NCBI GenBank assembly: GCA_035653615.1
Contig: DASRBN010000044.1
Span: 1 to 64,000, forward strand
DNA: 64,000 bases
Origin: Ktedonobacteraceae bacterium
GTDB taxonomy: Bacteria; Chloroflexota; Ktedonobacteria; Ktedonobacterales; Ktedonobacteraceae
Reading direction: 5' to 3'
The translations under genes and the position numbers were made by a program. Position 1 is the first letter of the stretch. Each line of letters opens with the position of its first letter. This document shows positions 54,369-63,688 of this stretch, piece after piece. The notes beneath the pieces were generated by a model. The model did no database searches. It was not told where the DNA came from and saw only the letters and a list, made by a program, of their open reading frames with translations.

Positions 54369-55283
54369 CTAGGCATGCCTGGCTGTGGCGCGCTCCTCGT
54401 TGCGTTCGAATTCCTCGTGCGCCTCATGCTCGCTTTCGGCATGGGCATGAGGCGTAACTGCCAGTTGCAGGTAAATCAACGACAGCAGCGCAAAGACGAA
54501 CGCTTGCACAAAAGCGACGAAAAGTTCGAACGGAATAAAGACGATATCCGAAACAAACGGTATGATAAACGCGAACACTGCCAGCACAACCGTTCCGGCA
54601 AAGATATTGCCAAAGAGACGGAAAGCCAGCGAAAGGATGCGCCCAATCTCCTGAACAATGTCCAGAATACCGACAAAGAACTCTACGAAGCCCGTAAAGC
54701 TAAACCTGAAGAGGGCAGGGAAGTTGAAGTACTTGCTCAGGTGCTCTCCAGCTCCCAGGGTCGCAAAACCATACACCTGCGCGGTAATTACCGCAATCAG
54801 CGCCATGCCGATCGTCAGGTTCAGATCCGTCGTAGCAGGGCGAATCCAGGGTATCAATGCGCTAGAGATGTTGCCGAACAGCAGAAAACCAAGGACAGGT
54901 TGGGAGTTCGTATGCGCTGCGGCATTGATCGCATTGATCTTGGCTACGTCAATTTGCCCGATAGTATCCACGCCCGGAATAATATCAATGAAGTTGGAAA
55001 CGAAAATGAAGACGAAGAAAGTGGCAACCAGCGGAAAAAACTTTCTTCCATTCACTTTCCCGGCCACGCCTTCCGCCAGGCCGAGCAGGAGTTCTACTAC
55101 CCACTCCATCAGATTTTGCATACCGGACGGGATCAGGTCACGCCTGCGCGTACCCAGGAAAAACAGTACTAGCAAAATAGCAATCGATATCCAGGTACCC
55201 AGTAGTGTATTTGTGACCGGAAACGACCCGATATAAAATATTGTGTCCGGTGCAAGAGATATGTTAGGAAGTCTCCAGAGCAC
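54369..55283 (-). CDS. atpB: ATP synthase Fo subunit a
   Basis: 304 aa, stator channel subunit. Five to six membrane helices; LAFRLFGNIFAG holds the essential Arg and QAFVFALLSLIYLQLAV the conserved Gln/helix end. FPLVATFFVFIFVSNFIDIIPG is also typical. The hydrophilic tail is rich in His and Glu (HAHAESEHEAHEEFERNEE). It follows atpZ/I after 74 bp. Confidence 0.96.
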   Translation of the reverse strand: MLWRLPNISLAPDTIFYIGSFPVTNTLLGTWISIAILLVLFFLGTRRRDLIPSGMQNLMEWVVELLLGLAEGVAGKVNGRKFFPLVATFFVFIFVSNFIDIIPGVDTIGQIDVAKINAINAAAHTNSQPVLGFLLFGNISSALIPWIRPATTDLNLTIGMALIAVITAQVYGFATLGAGEHLSKYFNFPALFRFSFTGFVEFFVGILDIVQEIGRILSLAFRLFGNIFAGTVVLAVFAFIIPFVSDIVFIPFELFVAFVQAFVFALLSLIYLQLAVTPHAHAESEHEAHEEFERNEERATARHA

Positions 55284-55357
55284 TCGGCATCCTCCTTATT
55301 CACCGTGCTCTGCCAGGTCTGTTTCGTTGTAGACGGTCGCGTCTCTCTGCTGTTCTG

Positions 55358-55573
55358 TTATAACAACCTTTTTAATAAACGGTACGCTCCATATACCCCG
55401 GTAATCAGGCCAAGCAGCAGCCCGAGTAGTAAAAACACAGGTCCAGTATGGACTTTGCTATCCAGGAGATTCCCCAGGATAGCTAATATAGCGATGGGAA
55501 GGGCGATGGTTAAACCCAATTGCCCGACTAAGGCCAGTGAATCCCAGACAGAGGGCGGTTGTTTTTTGTTCAT
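55358..55573 (-). CDS. AtpZ/AtpI-like assembly protein
   Basis: 71 aa with two membrane helices (LVGQLGLTIALPIAILAILGNLLD and VFLLLGLLLGLITGVYGAYRLL) and the GNLLDSKV-HTGP loop typical of AtpZ/AtpI (also F0F1-ATPase_gene1). Such proteins help c-ring assembly or Mg2+ uptake. First gene of the ATP synthase cluster. Confidence 0.85.
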   Translation of the reverse strand: MNKKQPPSVWDSLALVGQLGLTIALPIAILAILGNLLDSKVHTGPVFLLLGLLLGLITGVYGAYRLLKRLL

Positions 55574-55989
55574 GTTCTACAGGGCGCAATTTTCTGGCCC
55601 CTACCCCTCCTTGCCCTCGGAATCTTGCCGCCTTGCTTGCGCTTACGGTTATTGACCTTTTATCTCTCTCATTATACCAATGGGATTATAGCACATGGAC
55701 TAGAAGATGTGCAACAGGTGATACAAAACGGCTTACAGCCGCCTGTAGCAAAAGCTGAGGGAAAGTCTGGCACGACATATATTCACCTCGATGTGGATAA
55801 CAATCCTCGCGTCACCTCTATTCCTCCGCCCGATGGATATGGAGCATGTATCCGGCTCATTAGCGATAGCATCATACTGAATATTACAAAGCATAGATGC
55901 CCTATAGAGCAGGGTAAAACAATCTTTGCTACTATTGTACAGATAGACCTGTAACCTGCAACTTTTTTGCGCCTTTTAATCATGTGACT

Positions 55990-56166
55990 CTATAGATAAA
56001 GTGATTTGGCGATTACCGAATGAGTTTCGAGAATAGCATCATCGAAGAAAACGCTATTCTCTTTTAAGTAGATATGCTTAAGCAGATTTGCCCGTTGATT
56101 CATGCAACCGGATAAACGATAATCAATTGGCGTCAATAGCATCTGCCAGATTTCCTCTTTATGCAT
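55990..56166 (-). CDS. Possible small hypothetical protein
   Basis: 58 aa from Met at 56166 (MHKEEIWQMLLTPIDYRLSG, ending IAKSLYL); the frame is open to 56211. The amino-acid mix is protein-like and it does not overlap another gene, but the ribosome site is weak and I recognise no family. Confidence 0.3.
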   Translation of the reverse strand: MHKEEIWQMLLTPIDYRLSGCMNQRANLLKHIYLKENSVFFDDAILETHSVIAKSLYL

Positions 56167-56278
56167 ATTTCTTTTGATTTGACAGGAAGTAAAGGCGGTA
56201 CCACTCAACACGGCACAACTTCTGGCCCGGCCATTTTACCCATCACGCCCTTTTGGGTAGTTAGAGATCAAAACGTGC

Positions 56279-56284
56279 TATAAT
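56279..56284 (+). promoter_or_regulatory. rlmN -10 element
   Basis: TATAAT lies only 6 bp before the rlmN ATG, so a start about 7 bp downstream would fall on the ATG itself and give a leaderless mRNA. No ribosome site precedes this ATG. The -35 (about 56256) is not recognisable. Confidence 0.45.
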
Positions 56285-56290
56285 GAAGCC

Positions 56291-57457
56291 ATGACCCAGA
56301 CCCAATTAACAGACAATTCAACCAATATACAAAAGAAGACCGACCTGCTCGCCTTCACACTGCCAGAATTGCAGCAATGGCTCGTCGAACGAGGAGAGCC
56401 GGCGTTTCGCGCCAAACAAATCTATAGCTGGCTCTACCAGCATCTTGTCACCGATTTCGCGAGTATGACCAACCTGCCGCAGGCCTTGCGTACACGGCTC
56501 GCCGAGGAAGCCTGCATCGGGCCAATGATTGTGCGCAGCGAATTGCACTCCAAAGATGACCGCACGCGCAAAATCCTGCTGGAACTGGATGATGGCAAGC
56601 TCATCGAATCGGTGCTGATGCTTTATCCGCCGCTCGGTGAGAGCAGCGCCCGCGCTACCGTCTGCGTCTCCTCGCAGGCTGGCTGCGCGTATGGCTGCAC
56701 ATTTTGCGCTACTGGACAGATGGGCTTTGATCGCCATCTCAGCGCGGGTGAAATCGTCGCCCAGGTACTCTTCTTCGCCCGCGAACTGCGCGCCGCGCCA
56801 TGGAGCGCGGCAGGGCTTCCCGGCAGCGCGCCTATCGACCATATCACCAATATCGTGTTGATGGGCATGGGAGAGCCGCTGCATAATTACGACAACGTAC
56901 TCAAAGCTTTGCGCATCCTCAACAGTCCCGAAGGCTTCAACCTTGGCGCGCGGCATATGACCGTCTCGACCGTAGGACTTGTTCCTGCTATAAGAAAGCT
57001 GAGCCAGGAGCCATTGCAGGTGAACCTGGCGATCTCGCTACACGCTCCCACCGACGAACTGCGCAGCCGCACAATGCCTGTTAACCGCAAATATCCAATC
57101 GCGGAACTGATCGCCGCGTGCAAAGATTACATTGACGCAACCGGAAGGCAGGTCACATTTGAATACGTGCTGCTGTCAGGTGTGAACGATACGCCTGAAT
57201 ACGCCCATAAATTGGGCGAGTTGCTTGCGCCATTGAAGCAGTTCGCGCACGTTAATTGTATTCCCGTCAATGCCACCGCTGCCGATTATCGACCGCCCTC
57301 CGGTGAGGCCATTCGCGCGTTCCGCGACATCCTCTATGAGCATGGAGTAAGTAACAGCGTGCGCGCCGAACGTGGAGATGATATCGCTGCTGCTTGCGGC
57401 CAACTGCGGACGCGCTTCGAGAACCAGCGCAAGCGCGGCGAGAGAATATCGCATTAA
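56291..57457 (+). CDS. rlmN: Dual-specificity 23S rRNA/tRNA adenine-C2 methyltransferase RlmN
   Basis: 388 aa radical-SAM enzyme that methylates A2503 of 23S rRNA and A37 of some tRNAs. The 4Fe-4S cluster ligands are Cys132, Cys136 and Cys139 (GCAYGCTFC). Other features: RAKQIYSWLYQHLVTDFASMTNLP, VLMGMGEPLHNYDNV, MTVSTVGLVPAIRKL, LAISLHAPTDELRS-MPVNRKYP and FEYVLLSGVNDT. A late Cys in IAAACGQLR is the methyl-transfer Cys. Family length is typical. Confidence 0.97.
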   Translation: MTQTQLTDNSTNIQKKTDLLAFTLPELQQWLVERGEPAFRAKQIYSWLYQHLVTDFASMTNLPQALRTRLAEEACIGPMIVRSELHSKDDRTRKILLELDDGKLIESVLMLYPPLGESSARATVCVSSQAGCAYGCTFCATGQMGFDRHLSAGEIVAQVLFFARELRAAPWSAAGLPGSAPIDHITNIVLMGMGEPLHNYDNVLKALRILNSPEGFNLGARHMTVSTVGLVPAIRKLSQEPLQVNLAISLHAPTDELRSRTMPVNRKYPIAELIAACKDYIDATGRQVTFEYVLLSGVNDTPEYAHKLGELLAPLKQFAHVNCIPVNATAADYRPPSGEAIRAFRDILYEHGVSNSVRAERGDDIAAACGQLRTRFENQRKRGERISH

Positions 57458-57509
57458 GAGACGCACGGCGGGGCAGAGGCCCTGCTAAAGAAAGGCGGAA
57501 CATAATTAC

Positions 57510-58394
57510 ATGTTGCGTACCGGCAGCCATACAGCCATTTTAGAATACCTGGAGCGCATCCATTTTCCGGCTCCGCGAGGCCTGAACTCGCTGGAACCAC
57601 GCCTGGATACATTACAAGCCCTGCACGAAGCCCATCTCCTGGCCGTCCCGTTCGAGAATCTTTCTATCCATTATGGGCAACCAATCATCTTGCAAGAAGA
57701 TGCGCTCTTCGATAAAATCGTGCGGCGGCGCAGGGGCGGCTTCTGCTACGAACTCAACGGTCTCTTCGCGTGGTTGCTGCGCCAGCTGTGTTTCGAGGTA
57801 ACACAGCTCTCCGCTGAAGTTGCCAATGATTCTGGTGCGTTCAGTCCTCCTTACGACCATCTGACGCTGCTGGTTCACGGGTTGGATGGCGCCGATTGGC
57901 TGGCAGACGTCGGCTTCGGCGATTCGTTCCGGCTGCCAAAACGCTTTGTAGCTGGAGTAGAGCAGGACGATACAGATGGACACAGGTATCGCCTGGTGCC
58001 AGATGTTGAGAACGAGGAGCACGCCAGAACCGGGTACTGGATATTGCAGCAATTTAATGACGAGCGGTGGGAGCCACAATATCGTTTCACCCTTGAACCT
58101 CACCGTTTGAGCGATTTTACAGATAGGTGTTATTTCCAGCAGAACTCGCCGGAGTCGCATTTCACCCAGCAGCGGGTATGCTCGCTCGCCACTCCAACGG
58201 GGCGTATTACCCTGTCGGCTCATAGCCTACGTTTCAACGCCGCCAGTGCTCAGTTGCCGCCACATGAGCAGGCAACAGAAGAAGCCGATTTGCGCCTGAT
58301 TACGACGATTGATGGGCAAAAGGAAGAGCGGCGGTTGCAGTCGGAGGAGGAGTTTCAGGCACTCCTGGCACAGCTGTTTGGCATCATATTGTAG
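57510..58394 (+). CDS. nat: Arylamine N-acetyltransferase
   Basis: 294 aa. The cysteine-protease-like triad is clear: Cys79 in RRGGFCYELN, His117 in YDHLTLLV and Asp133 in LADVGFGDSF. The opening ILEYLERIHFPAPRGLNSLEPRLDTLQALHEAHLLAVPFENL is the family pattern. It acetylates arylamines or hydrazines from acetyl-CoA; in bacteria some relatives act in natural-product pathways. It begins 52 bp after rlmN in the same direction. Confidence 0.93.
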   Translation: MLRTGSHTAILEYLERIHFPAPRGLNSLEPRLDTLQALHEAHLLAVPFENLSIHYGQPIILQEDALFDKIVRRRRGGFCYELNGLFAWLLRQLCFEVTQLSAEVANDSGAFSPPYDHLTLLVHGLDGADWLADVGFGDSFRLPKRFVAGVEQDDTDGHRYRLVPDVENEEHARTGYWILQQFNDERWEPQYRFTLEPHRLSDFTDRCYFQQNSPESHFTQQRVCSLATPTGRITLSAHSLRFNAASAQLPPHEQATEEADLRLITTIDGQKEERRLQSEEEFQALLAQLFGIIL

Positions 58395-58399
58395 ACAAT

Positions 58400-59368
58400 T
58401 CACTCCAGTAAGTCCGTAACGGCGCCCACAATTATATCTGCCCCGCGCTGCTGGTACAGTTTGACCTCGTCCTGGTGTATGAGCATGACGGCCAGTATAT
58501 CCGGCTCATGCGCCTGCTTTGTAGCGCGATAATTCAGCACCACATCGAGATCATCGCCGGTATCGCCAATGTATAGGCCGCCCTTGACACCCGGCCCAAT
58601 GCCTTCGAGAGCCAGCCGAATAGCGCGTGGGTCGGGTTTGGGGCAGACATCGGCGGGAATGACCACATCCCACCAGCGCTCGCCGCAATAATCCTCTATT
58701 CGTTCCAGCACGCTATCCACTTCCGGTCCGACGCGCCCGGTGATCATGCCCATATGCCGGATGTCTCTTTTCCGCAAGCGCGTAAAGAAATCCGGTGGGA
58801 AGAGCATCTGCTCGTTCTGCACGAAGCCGGGAAAATCTGGCAGGTAGCGTGGCGGGTGGCCAAACCAGCGCTCGTATTCGGACGCGCCCCAATATAATTC
58901 ATGATAGATATCACCAATGATATTATAAGGAAGCTGCGCGGTGGCCGGCATTACCTCTCGTACCCATGCAATTCCACCGTGACCCTCCACGTTGGCAGCT
59001 CGTGAGAGCGCCGCCCATTCCAGGCTGCTGCGCGCGGCAAACGATGTACCTTTCCATTCGCGCAAGCTAGCAACGCCAAGCGTTGCCAGCAGGTAACACA
59101 TATCCCAATCGTTATTGTAACCACCTGCCTGCTTGAACGCGAGTACATCATCATGCGTGAATAGCGACTTTCCCTCATGTTGTCCCCAATCCAATCCGAA
59201 AATCGTGCCCGCGACATATTCTGCCGCCGCGATATCAGTGGCATGGAACGAATCTATGGTTTGCACCAGCACGCCGTCAATATCGAAAAGCATGGTATCG
59301 AGAGAAGAGGGGAAATCGACGCCCGGCCGCCGCCAAAAAATCGAGCTTCGCATTAAAAAGCCTTCCAT
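58400..59368 (-). CDS. HAD-superfamily phosphatase (TIGR01548-like)
   Basis: 322 aa. HAD motif I is FDIDGVLV (nucleophile Asp and general-acid Asp), motif II is in GMITGR, the Lys is in CPKPDPRAIRLA and motif IV is YIGDTGDDLDVV. A large helical cap (about 50-190) lies between motifs I and II. The ATG follows the stop of the kinase gene without a gap (TAAATG), so it is translationally coupled to it. The substrate is unknown; a nucleic-acid-end or sugar phosphatase are both possible. Confidence 0.8.
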   Translation of the reverse strand: MEGFLMRSSIFWRRPGVDFPSSLDTMLFDIDGVLVQTIDSFHATDIAAAEYVAGTIFGLDWGQHEGKSLFTHDDVLAFKQAGGYNNDWDMCYLLATLGVASLREWKGTSFAARSSLEWAALSRAANVEGHGGIAWVREVMPATAQLPYNIIGDIYHELYWGASEYERWFGHPPRYLPDFPGFVQNEQMLFPPDFFTRLRKRDIRHMGMITGRVGPEVDSVLERIEDYCGERWWDVVIPADVCPKPDPRAIRLALEGIGPGVKGGLYIGDTGDDLDVVLNYRATKQAHEPDILAVMLIHQDEVKLYQQRGADIIVGAVTDLLE

Positions 59369-59875
59369 TTAGACAATCTCAACCACCACATCCATATCAT
59401 CTTCGCCCAGCACGTGAACCTGCTCCCATCCCTCATGTGGAGCGTCCTGTAATGCGCGCTGCAATAGTCCCGCATGATAGGCCACCACTTGCTCTCCTAC
59501 AATACGATGGCGCATCTTATCGCGTGCCAGGCATACCTCCGCTGGAATATCGAAGATCAGCAGGCATCCCAGGTAGCCGAATTGACGCGATAGCTCACGC
59601 AGCTTGCGCCTGGCTTCGGATTGAAGAGCCGTGCTGTCCGCGACGGTAAAACGCCCCAGGAACAGGCGCTTGTGAATAATATAGTAGAAGAGATCGAAGG
59701 TATCGCGGTTGACCTGTTGATTGTTTTCATCGTCGCAGATCATAGCGCGGCAGTGATCAGATGAGACGATACTGGTTGGAATGAAGCGCTGAGCCGCGAA
59801 GGTGCTTTTGCCGGAGCCTGCCGGGCCGCAGAGGACAAGGAGGGTTCTACGAGGAACCTGTATAATTTTCGGCAT
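59369..59875 (-). CDS. P-loop kinase of the polynucleotide-kinase (Pnkp) type
   Basis: 168 aa. Walker A LCGPAGSGKSTFAAQRF, SSDHCRAMICDDENNQQVNRDTFDLFYYIIHKRLFLGRFTVADST (the SSDxxR...DQ...F...R...G...V.D.T pattern of Pnkp/Zeta-like 5'-kinases) and a late LID-like segment ARDKMRHRIVGEQVV. Bacterial Pnkp joins kinase, phosphatase and ligase in one chain; here a kinase is coupled to a HAD gene. RNA/DNA end-repair is a reasonable guess, not shown. Confidence 0.78.
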   Translation of the reverse strand: MPKIIQVPRRTLLVLCGPAGSGKSTFAAQRFIPTSIVSSDHCRAMICDDENNQQVNRDTFDLFYYIIHKRLFLGRFTVADSTALQSEARRKLRELSRQFGYLGCLLIFDIPAEVCLARDKMRHRIVGEQVVAYHAGLLQRALQDAPHEGWEQVHVLGEDDMDVVVEIV

Positions 59876-59916
59876 GATTGGTGATTAAAACCCTCCTGAG
59901 TTGATAAAGTTCAAAT

Positions 59917-60669
59917 TCAGACCAGCTGGTCCGGGTCTATGCCAAGTGAGCGCAAGCGTTCTGCCAATATCCTGGCTTTCTCGGCCTCGGACTCAGCTAA
60001 ACGCATTGCCATCCTCCTCGCTTCCGCTTCTGCCTTGGCTAAACGTAGAGCGGCCCTTTTTGCCTCAGCTTCCGCCTCGGCCTCGGTCGGTCGAACATGC
60101 CAGGAACGATCATAGAGGCGCAGCTCAGGGCCATCGGGAACGAGCAGGCTATCAAGTTGCTGGCTCCATAAGCGCCCGCCTGGACCAGGGGTTATCTTCT
60201 GCATCAGACCACTTTCTTTATCTAATAGCCATCCACAGAGCCGGTAAGGTTCATTGCGCCACACCGGTGGCTGGTTCGGGTCATAGGCAAAATATTCCTG
60301 TACTCCCATACGTGCATACAGGTGGGGCTTTTCTTCCAGATCACGTTTCCAGGTCTCCTCCGACGCAATCTCGAAGACGACATGCGGAGCGGGTCCATGA
60401 ACCCCAACTCGCCAACTGCGTTCCGGCCAACGCGCTACTCCTTTAATAATAGCGATATCAGGAGCCAGTGGCTTCTCATATTTATTGCGTGTCTGGTAGA
60501 AATTGAAGTTTTCATAGATAGCGCACAGTTGATCGCGAAAGAGCCATTTTAGAACCTCCATGAGATAATGCACCAGTTCCGCATGCAGCCGGGATTCCCC
60601 CATCAAATCCTCCTCGGTAGGATGGCGGTCGTAGTAATACTCTATCTCGTCCCTGGTCTGCTCGATCAT
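59917..60669 (-). CDS. Uma2-family (DUF820) restriction-endonuclease-like protein
   Basis: 250 aa from the ATG at 60669 (AAGGAG 6 nt upstream). Paralogue of the gene at 28634, alike from YYYD-HPTEED through FNFYQT-N to the end LGIDPDQL. The PD-(D/E)xK residues are complete here: Asp71 (APDIAI), Glu100 (VVFEIASEE) and a Lys in the following helix (LEEKPHLYARMG). A coiled coil of AEAEAKRAALRLAKAEAEAR type precedes the end. Function of the family is unknown. Confidence 0.86.
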   Translation of the reverse strand: MIEQTRDEIEYYYDRHPTEEDLMGESRLHAELVHYLMEVLKWLFRDQLCAIYENFNFYQTRNKYEKPLAPDIAIIKGVARWPERSWRVGVHGPAPHVVFEIASEETWKRDLEEKPHLYARMGVQEYFAYDPNQPPVWRNEPYRLCGWLLDKESGLMQKITPGPGGRLWSQQLDSLLVPDGPELRLYDRSWHVRPTEAEAEAEAKRAALRLAKAEAEARRMAMRLAESEAEKARILAERLRSLGIDPDQLV

Positions 60670-61024
60670 GGCATGCTCCTTGTCCTGTATCCACTGCCTA
60701 TCTAGCTGCATCCTGGTCGTCCCCTTGCGAGCCTTGATTCCTACCTTATCCTTTAGTAGAACTTCTGGTCTTTTCGGAGCCAGGGTAGGGCCTTGCCTCT
60801 AATAATAACATAACCGGCAGTGACTCTACAAGCCGATTTTCATACACCACATAGCCTGTTATGACTGTTTTTTAGATATAGACATTTATGTTATACTCGG
60901 ATAAGGTGGCAAGGGACGAACGAAAAATTGAAGTTTAACAAAAAGAGGCCAGCTGATCGGCCAAATAGAATGCCCTTTCGCCCTCAATAAAAATACATAC
61001 CTATCTCTGAGGAGGATTGATGCT
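60670..61024 (+). promoter_or_regulatory. alaS upstream region
   Basis: 355 bp. TATACT at 60892-60897 is a candidate -10 for alaS, about 130 bp before its start; no clear -35. I looked for a T-box leader (AGGGTGGNACCGCG motif) and saw only AAGGTGGCAAGG at 60903, which is not convincing. AGGAGG at about 61011 is the alaS ribosome site. Confidence 0.4.
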
Positions 61025-63688
61025 GTGTCTATAGATATGAAATTGACGGGTACCGAAATTCGCCAGCTTTTCCTGGACTTTTTTGTCAGCAAAGGCCATA
61101 TGCTTATGCCCAGTTCTTCGCTTGTGCCGCGCAACGACCCGACGGTGCTGCTGACAACCGCAGGTATGCAGCAGATGATCCCTTTTTTCCTGGGGCGTGA
61201 AACCCCACCTGCGTTACGGCTCACCTCTGCTCAGAAATGTTTCCGCACGACGGATATCGATAAGGTTGGCAACGAGCGCTCGCTTACTTTTTTTGAAATG
61301 CTGGGAAATTTTTCTGTCGGCGACTATTTTAAGCGCGACGCGATTGCTTTTGCCTGGGAATTTCTGACACAGGTGGTCAAGCTGCCTGCCGACCGCCTGT
61401 ATCCAACGGTGCATCCAGAAGATGATGAAGCACCACACTGGTGGAACAAGATCGCGGGTTTCCCCGATGAGGCGATTGTGAGGCTCGAAGACAACTGGTG
61501 GGGGCCCCCGGGAGCCTCTGGTCCATGCGGGCCTGATTCCGAAATTTATTATGACCGCGGCGTCGAACACGGCTGTGGCCGGGCCGACTGCAAACCCGGC
61601 TGCGACTGCGAGCGCTTCCTGGAAATCTGGAACCTCGTTTTCATGCAGTTTTACCAGGACCTCGACGGCACGCGCACACCACTACCAAAGAAGAATATCG
61701 ATACCGGCCTGGGCCTGGAACGGCTCTCGATGGTCTTGCAGGGCAAAGAATCGGTCTTCGATACCGATCTCTTCCGCCCCATCATCGATAGTTTTGCATC
61801 CCTTGCCGGCACCACCTATGGGCAAAATCCGAAAACCGATACCTCATTGCGTGTCATCGCGGATCACGGTCGCGCGCTGGTCTTCCTGGCTGCCGATGGA
61901 GTGCTGCCGAGCAACGAGGGACGCGGCTATATCTTCCGGCGCATCCTGCGGCGCGCGGTGCGACACGGCAAGCTACTCGGCCTGGATAAGCCGTTTCTTT
62001 CCGAGGCCGCCGATACGGTGATCAACCTGATGAAAGGGCACTACGTCGAGCTTGCCACGCAGCGCGACCGCATCGTAGAAATCTTGAGCCTGGAAGAGAA
62101 GAAGTTTGGCCAGACGCTCAATACAGGCCTCTACCTGCTCAATAACCTGCTTGAGGAGTTGCGGCAAAAAGATTCGCATGTCATACCGGGCGAAGAGGCC
62201 TTTAAGCTATACGATTCGCATGGCTTCCCCCTGGAATTTACGCAGGAAGTGGCTGCTGAACACGATTTTACCGTCGATATCCCCGGCTTTGAGAAAGCGA
62301 TGCAGCAACAGCAGGAGCGCAGCCGGTCAGCTGCTGCCTTTACGCAGGGCAAAGATGTCGAGGCGCTCACGGCAGTTTTGAAGAGAGTTGGGCCAACCGA
62401 ATTCACCGGCTACGACGGTATCAGCGGCAGCAGCAAAGTCGTGGGTTTGGTCGCGGACGGTGTAGAGGTTGAGAGCATCAGCGCGCCGCAGTCGGCCCTG
62501 GTTATACTCGATGCGACTCCATTCTATGCCGAGAGCGGTGGGCAAATCGGCGACCGCGGCGACCTCAGCGGCCCGATGGGCGTCTTCCACGTTGAGGATA
62601 CAAAGCGCCCGCTTAAAGGATTGATCGTCCACTACGGGCGCATTGCCGAGGGCTACCTGCGCGTTGGCGATACTGTGCAGGCCGACGTGATCGCCCAGCG
62701 CCGGGAAGATACCATGCGCAACCACAGCGCCACACACCTGCTGCACAAAGCGTTGCGCGATATCATCGGCCCGCAGGTGGAGCAGCGTGGTTCGCTGGTT
62801 GAACCGGAGCGCCTGCGCTTCGACTTTGCCAGCTCGCGCCCGCTTACCGCCTCTGAAATCGCGCAGGTCGATGAGCAGATCAATCGCTGGATTCGGGCCG
62901 ACCTGCCGGTGCATACCAACATCATGCCGCTACAGCAAGCCTTGCAGACCGGCGCTATGGCGCTCTTCGGCGAGAAGTACGAGGACAAGGTGCGTGTCGT
63001 CTCAATGGGCAGCAGTATCGAGCTATGCGGCGGAACTCACTGCGCCTCAACGGGGCAGATAGGCATCTACATCACCATCCAGGAAACGAGCATCGCCGCC
63101 GGTATCCGGCGTATCGAGGCACTGACGGGTCGAGGGGCCGAGGCCTATTTGCGCCGTCGCAGCGCCCTGGTAGACACCTTGAGCGCTAAATTGCAGACGC
63201 AGCCGGATATGCTAGAATCGAAAGTCGAGCAGCTTGTGGAGGAAGTTGACACGCTGCGCCGCCAGGTTGCGCAATTCCAGCGTGAAGCGGCCCAGCGCCA
63301 GGTGGAAACACTGACAGAAAAGGCGCAGGATGTATCCGGCGTGCCCGTGGTCATCGCGACAGTTGATGTGCCTGACGATCGGATGCTACGCGAGATGGGC
63401 GAAATGGTGCTGAGCAAGCTCGGGCGGCCAGGCGTGGTCGTACTCGCGAGCAATTACGCCGAACGAGCCGGTATCCAGGTCAGCGTCTCAGCTGAGCTGG
63501 CCAGGCAGGGATTGCATGCCGGTAAAATCGCCGGGACAATTGGCCAGCGTCTCGGCGGCAAAGGCGGCGGGCGACCCGAATCGGCACAGGGTGGTGGCAA
63601 AAATAAGGCTGAACTGGGAGCCGCGCTCGCCCTGGTACCAAAATTGGTGAAGGAAAGCCTGGGATACGGGCAAGATTATGCGGTTTAA
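61025..63688 (+). CDS. alaS: Alanine-tRNA ligase
   Basis: 887 aa, normal length; GTG start at 61025 with AGGAGG 9 nt upstream (ATG at 61037 is an alternative). Catalytic core: FLDFFVSKGHMLMPSSSLVP, TAGMQQMIPFF, RLTSAQKCFRTTDIDKVG and LTFFEMLGNFSVGDYFK. The editing domain has HSATHLLH (zinc His pair) and CGGTHC. The C-terminal C-Ala part ends with GGGGRPESAQ-like GGKGGGRPESAQGGG. Identification is firm. Confidence 0.98.
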   Translation: MSIDMKLTGTEIRQLFLDFFVSKGHMLMPSSSLVPRNDPTVLLTTAGMQQMIPFFLGRETPPALRLTSAQKCFRTTDIDKVGNERSLTFFEMLGNFSVGDYFKRDAIAFAWEFLTQVVKLPADRLYPTVHPEDDEAPHWWNKIAGFPDEAIVRLEDNWWGPPGASGPCGPDSEIYYDRGVEHGCGRADCKPGCDCERFLEIWNLVFMQFYQDLDGTRTPLPKKNIDTGLGLERLSMVLQGKESVFDTDLFRPIIDSFASLAGTTYGQNPKTDTSLRVIADHGRALVFLAADGVLPSNEGRGYIFRRILRRAVRHGKLLGLDKPFLSEAADTVINLMKGHYVELATQRDRIVEILSLEEKKFGQTLNTGLYLLNNLLEELRQKDSHVIPGEEAFKLYDSHGFPLEFTQEVAAEHDFTVDIPGFEKAMQQQQERSRSAAAFTQGKDVEALTAVLKRVGPTEFTGYDGISGSSKVVGLVADGVEVESISAPQSALVILDATPFYAESGGQIGDRGDLSGPMGVFHVEDTKRPLKGLIVHYGRIAEGYLRVGDTVQADVIAQRREDTMRNHSATHLLHKALRDIIGPQVEQRGSLVEPERLRFDFASSRPLTASEIAQVDEQINRWIRADLPVHTNIMPLQQALQTGAMALFGEKYEDKVRVVSMGSSIELCGGTHCASTGQIGIYITIQETSIAAGIRRIEALTGRGAEAYLRRRSALVDTLSAKLQTQPDMLESKVEQLVEEVDTLRRQVAQFQREAAQRQVETLTEKAQDVSGVPVVIATVDVPDDRMLREMGEMVLSKLGRPGVVVLASNYAERAGIQVSVSAELARQGLHAGKIAGTIGQRLGGKGGGRPESAQGGGKNKAELGAALALVPKLVKESLGYGQDYAV

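Larger units (their letters stand above)
55574..56290. other. 717-bp gap between atpZ/I and rlmN
   Basis: The stretch is more AT-rich than its neighbours. On the plus strand an open frame ending at 55954 reads protein-like at its end (GTTYIHLDVDNNPRVTS, IILNITKHRCPIEQGKTIF) but has no good start or ribosome site; it could be a gene remnant. On the minus strand a 58-codon frame (55990-56166) is listed separately at low confidence. The ATP synthase promoter must lie at its left end; none stands out. Confidence 0.4.

Noticed and set aside
60712-61024. T-box leader for alaS
   Set aside because: The only T-box-like string is AAGGTGGCAAGG, which lacks the conserved ACCGCG part, and no specifier stem or terminator pair is evident.
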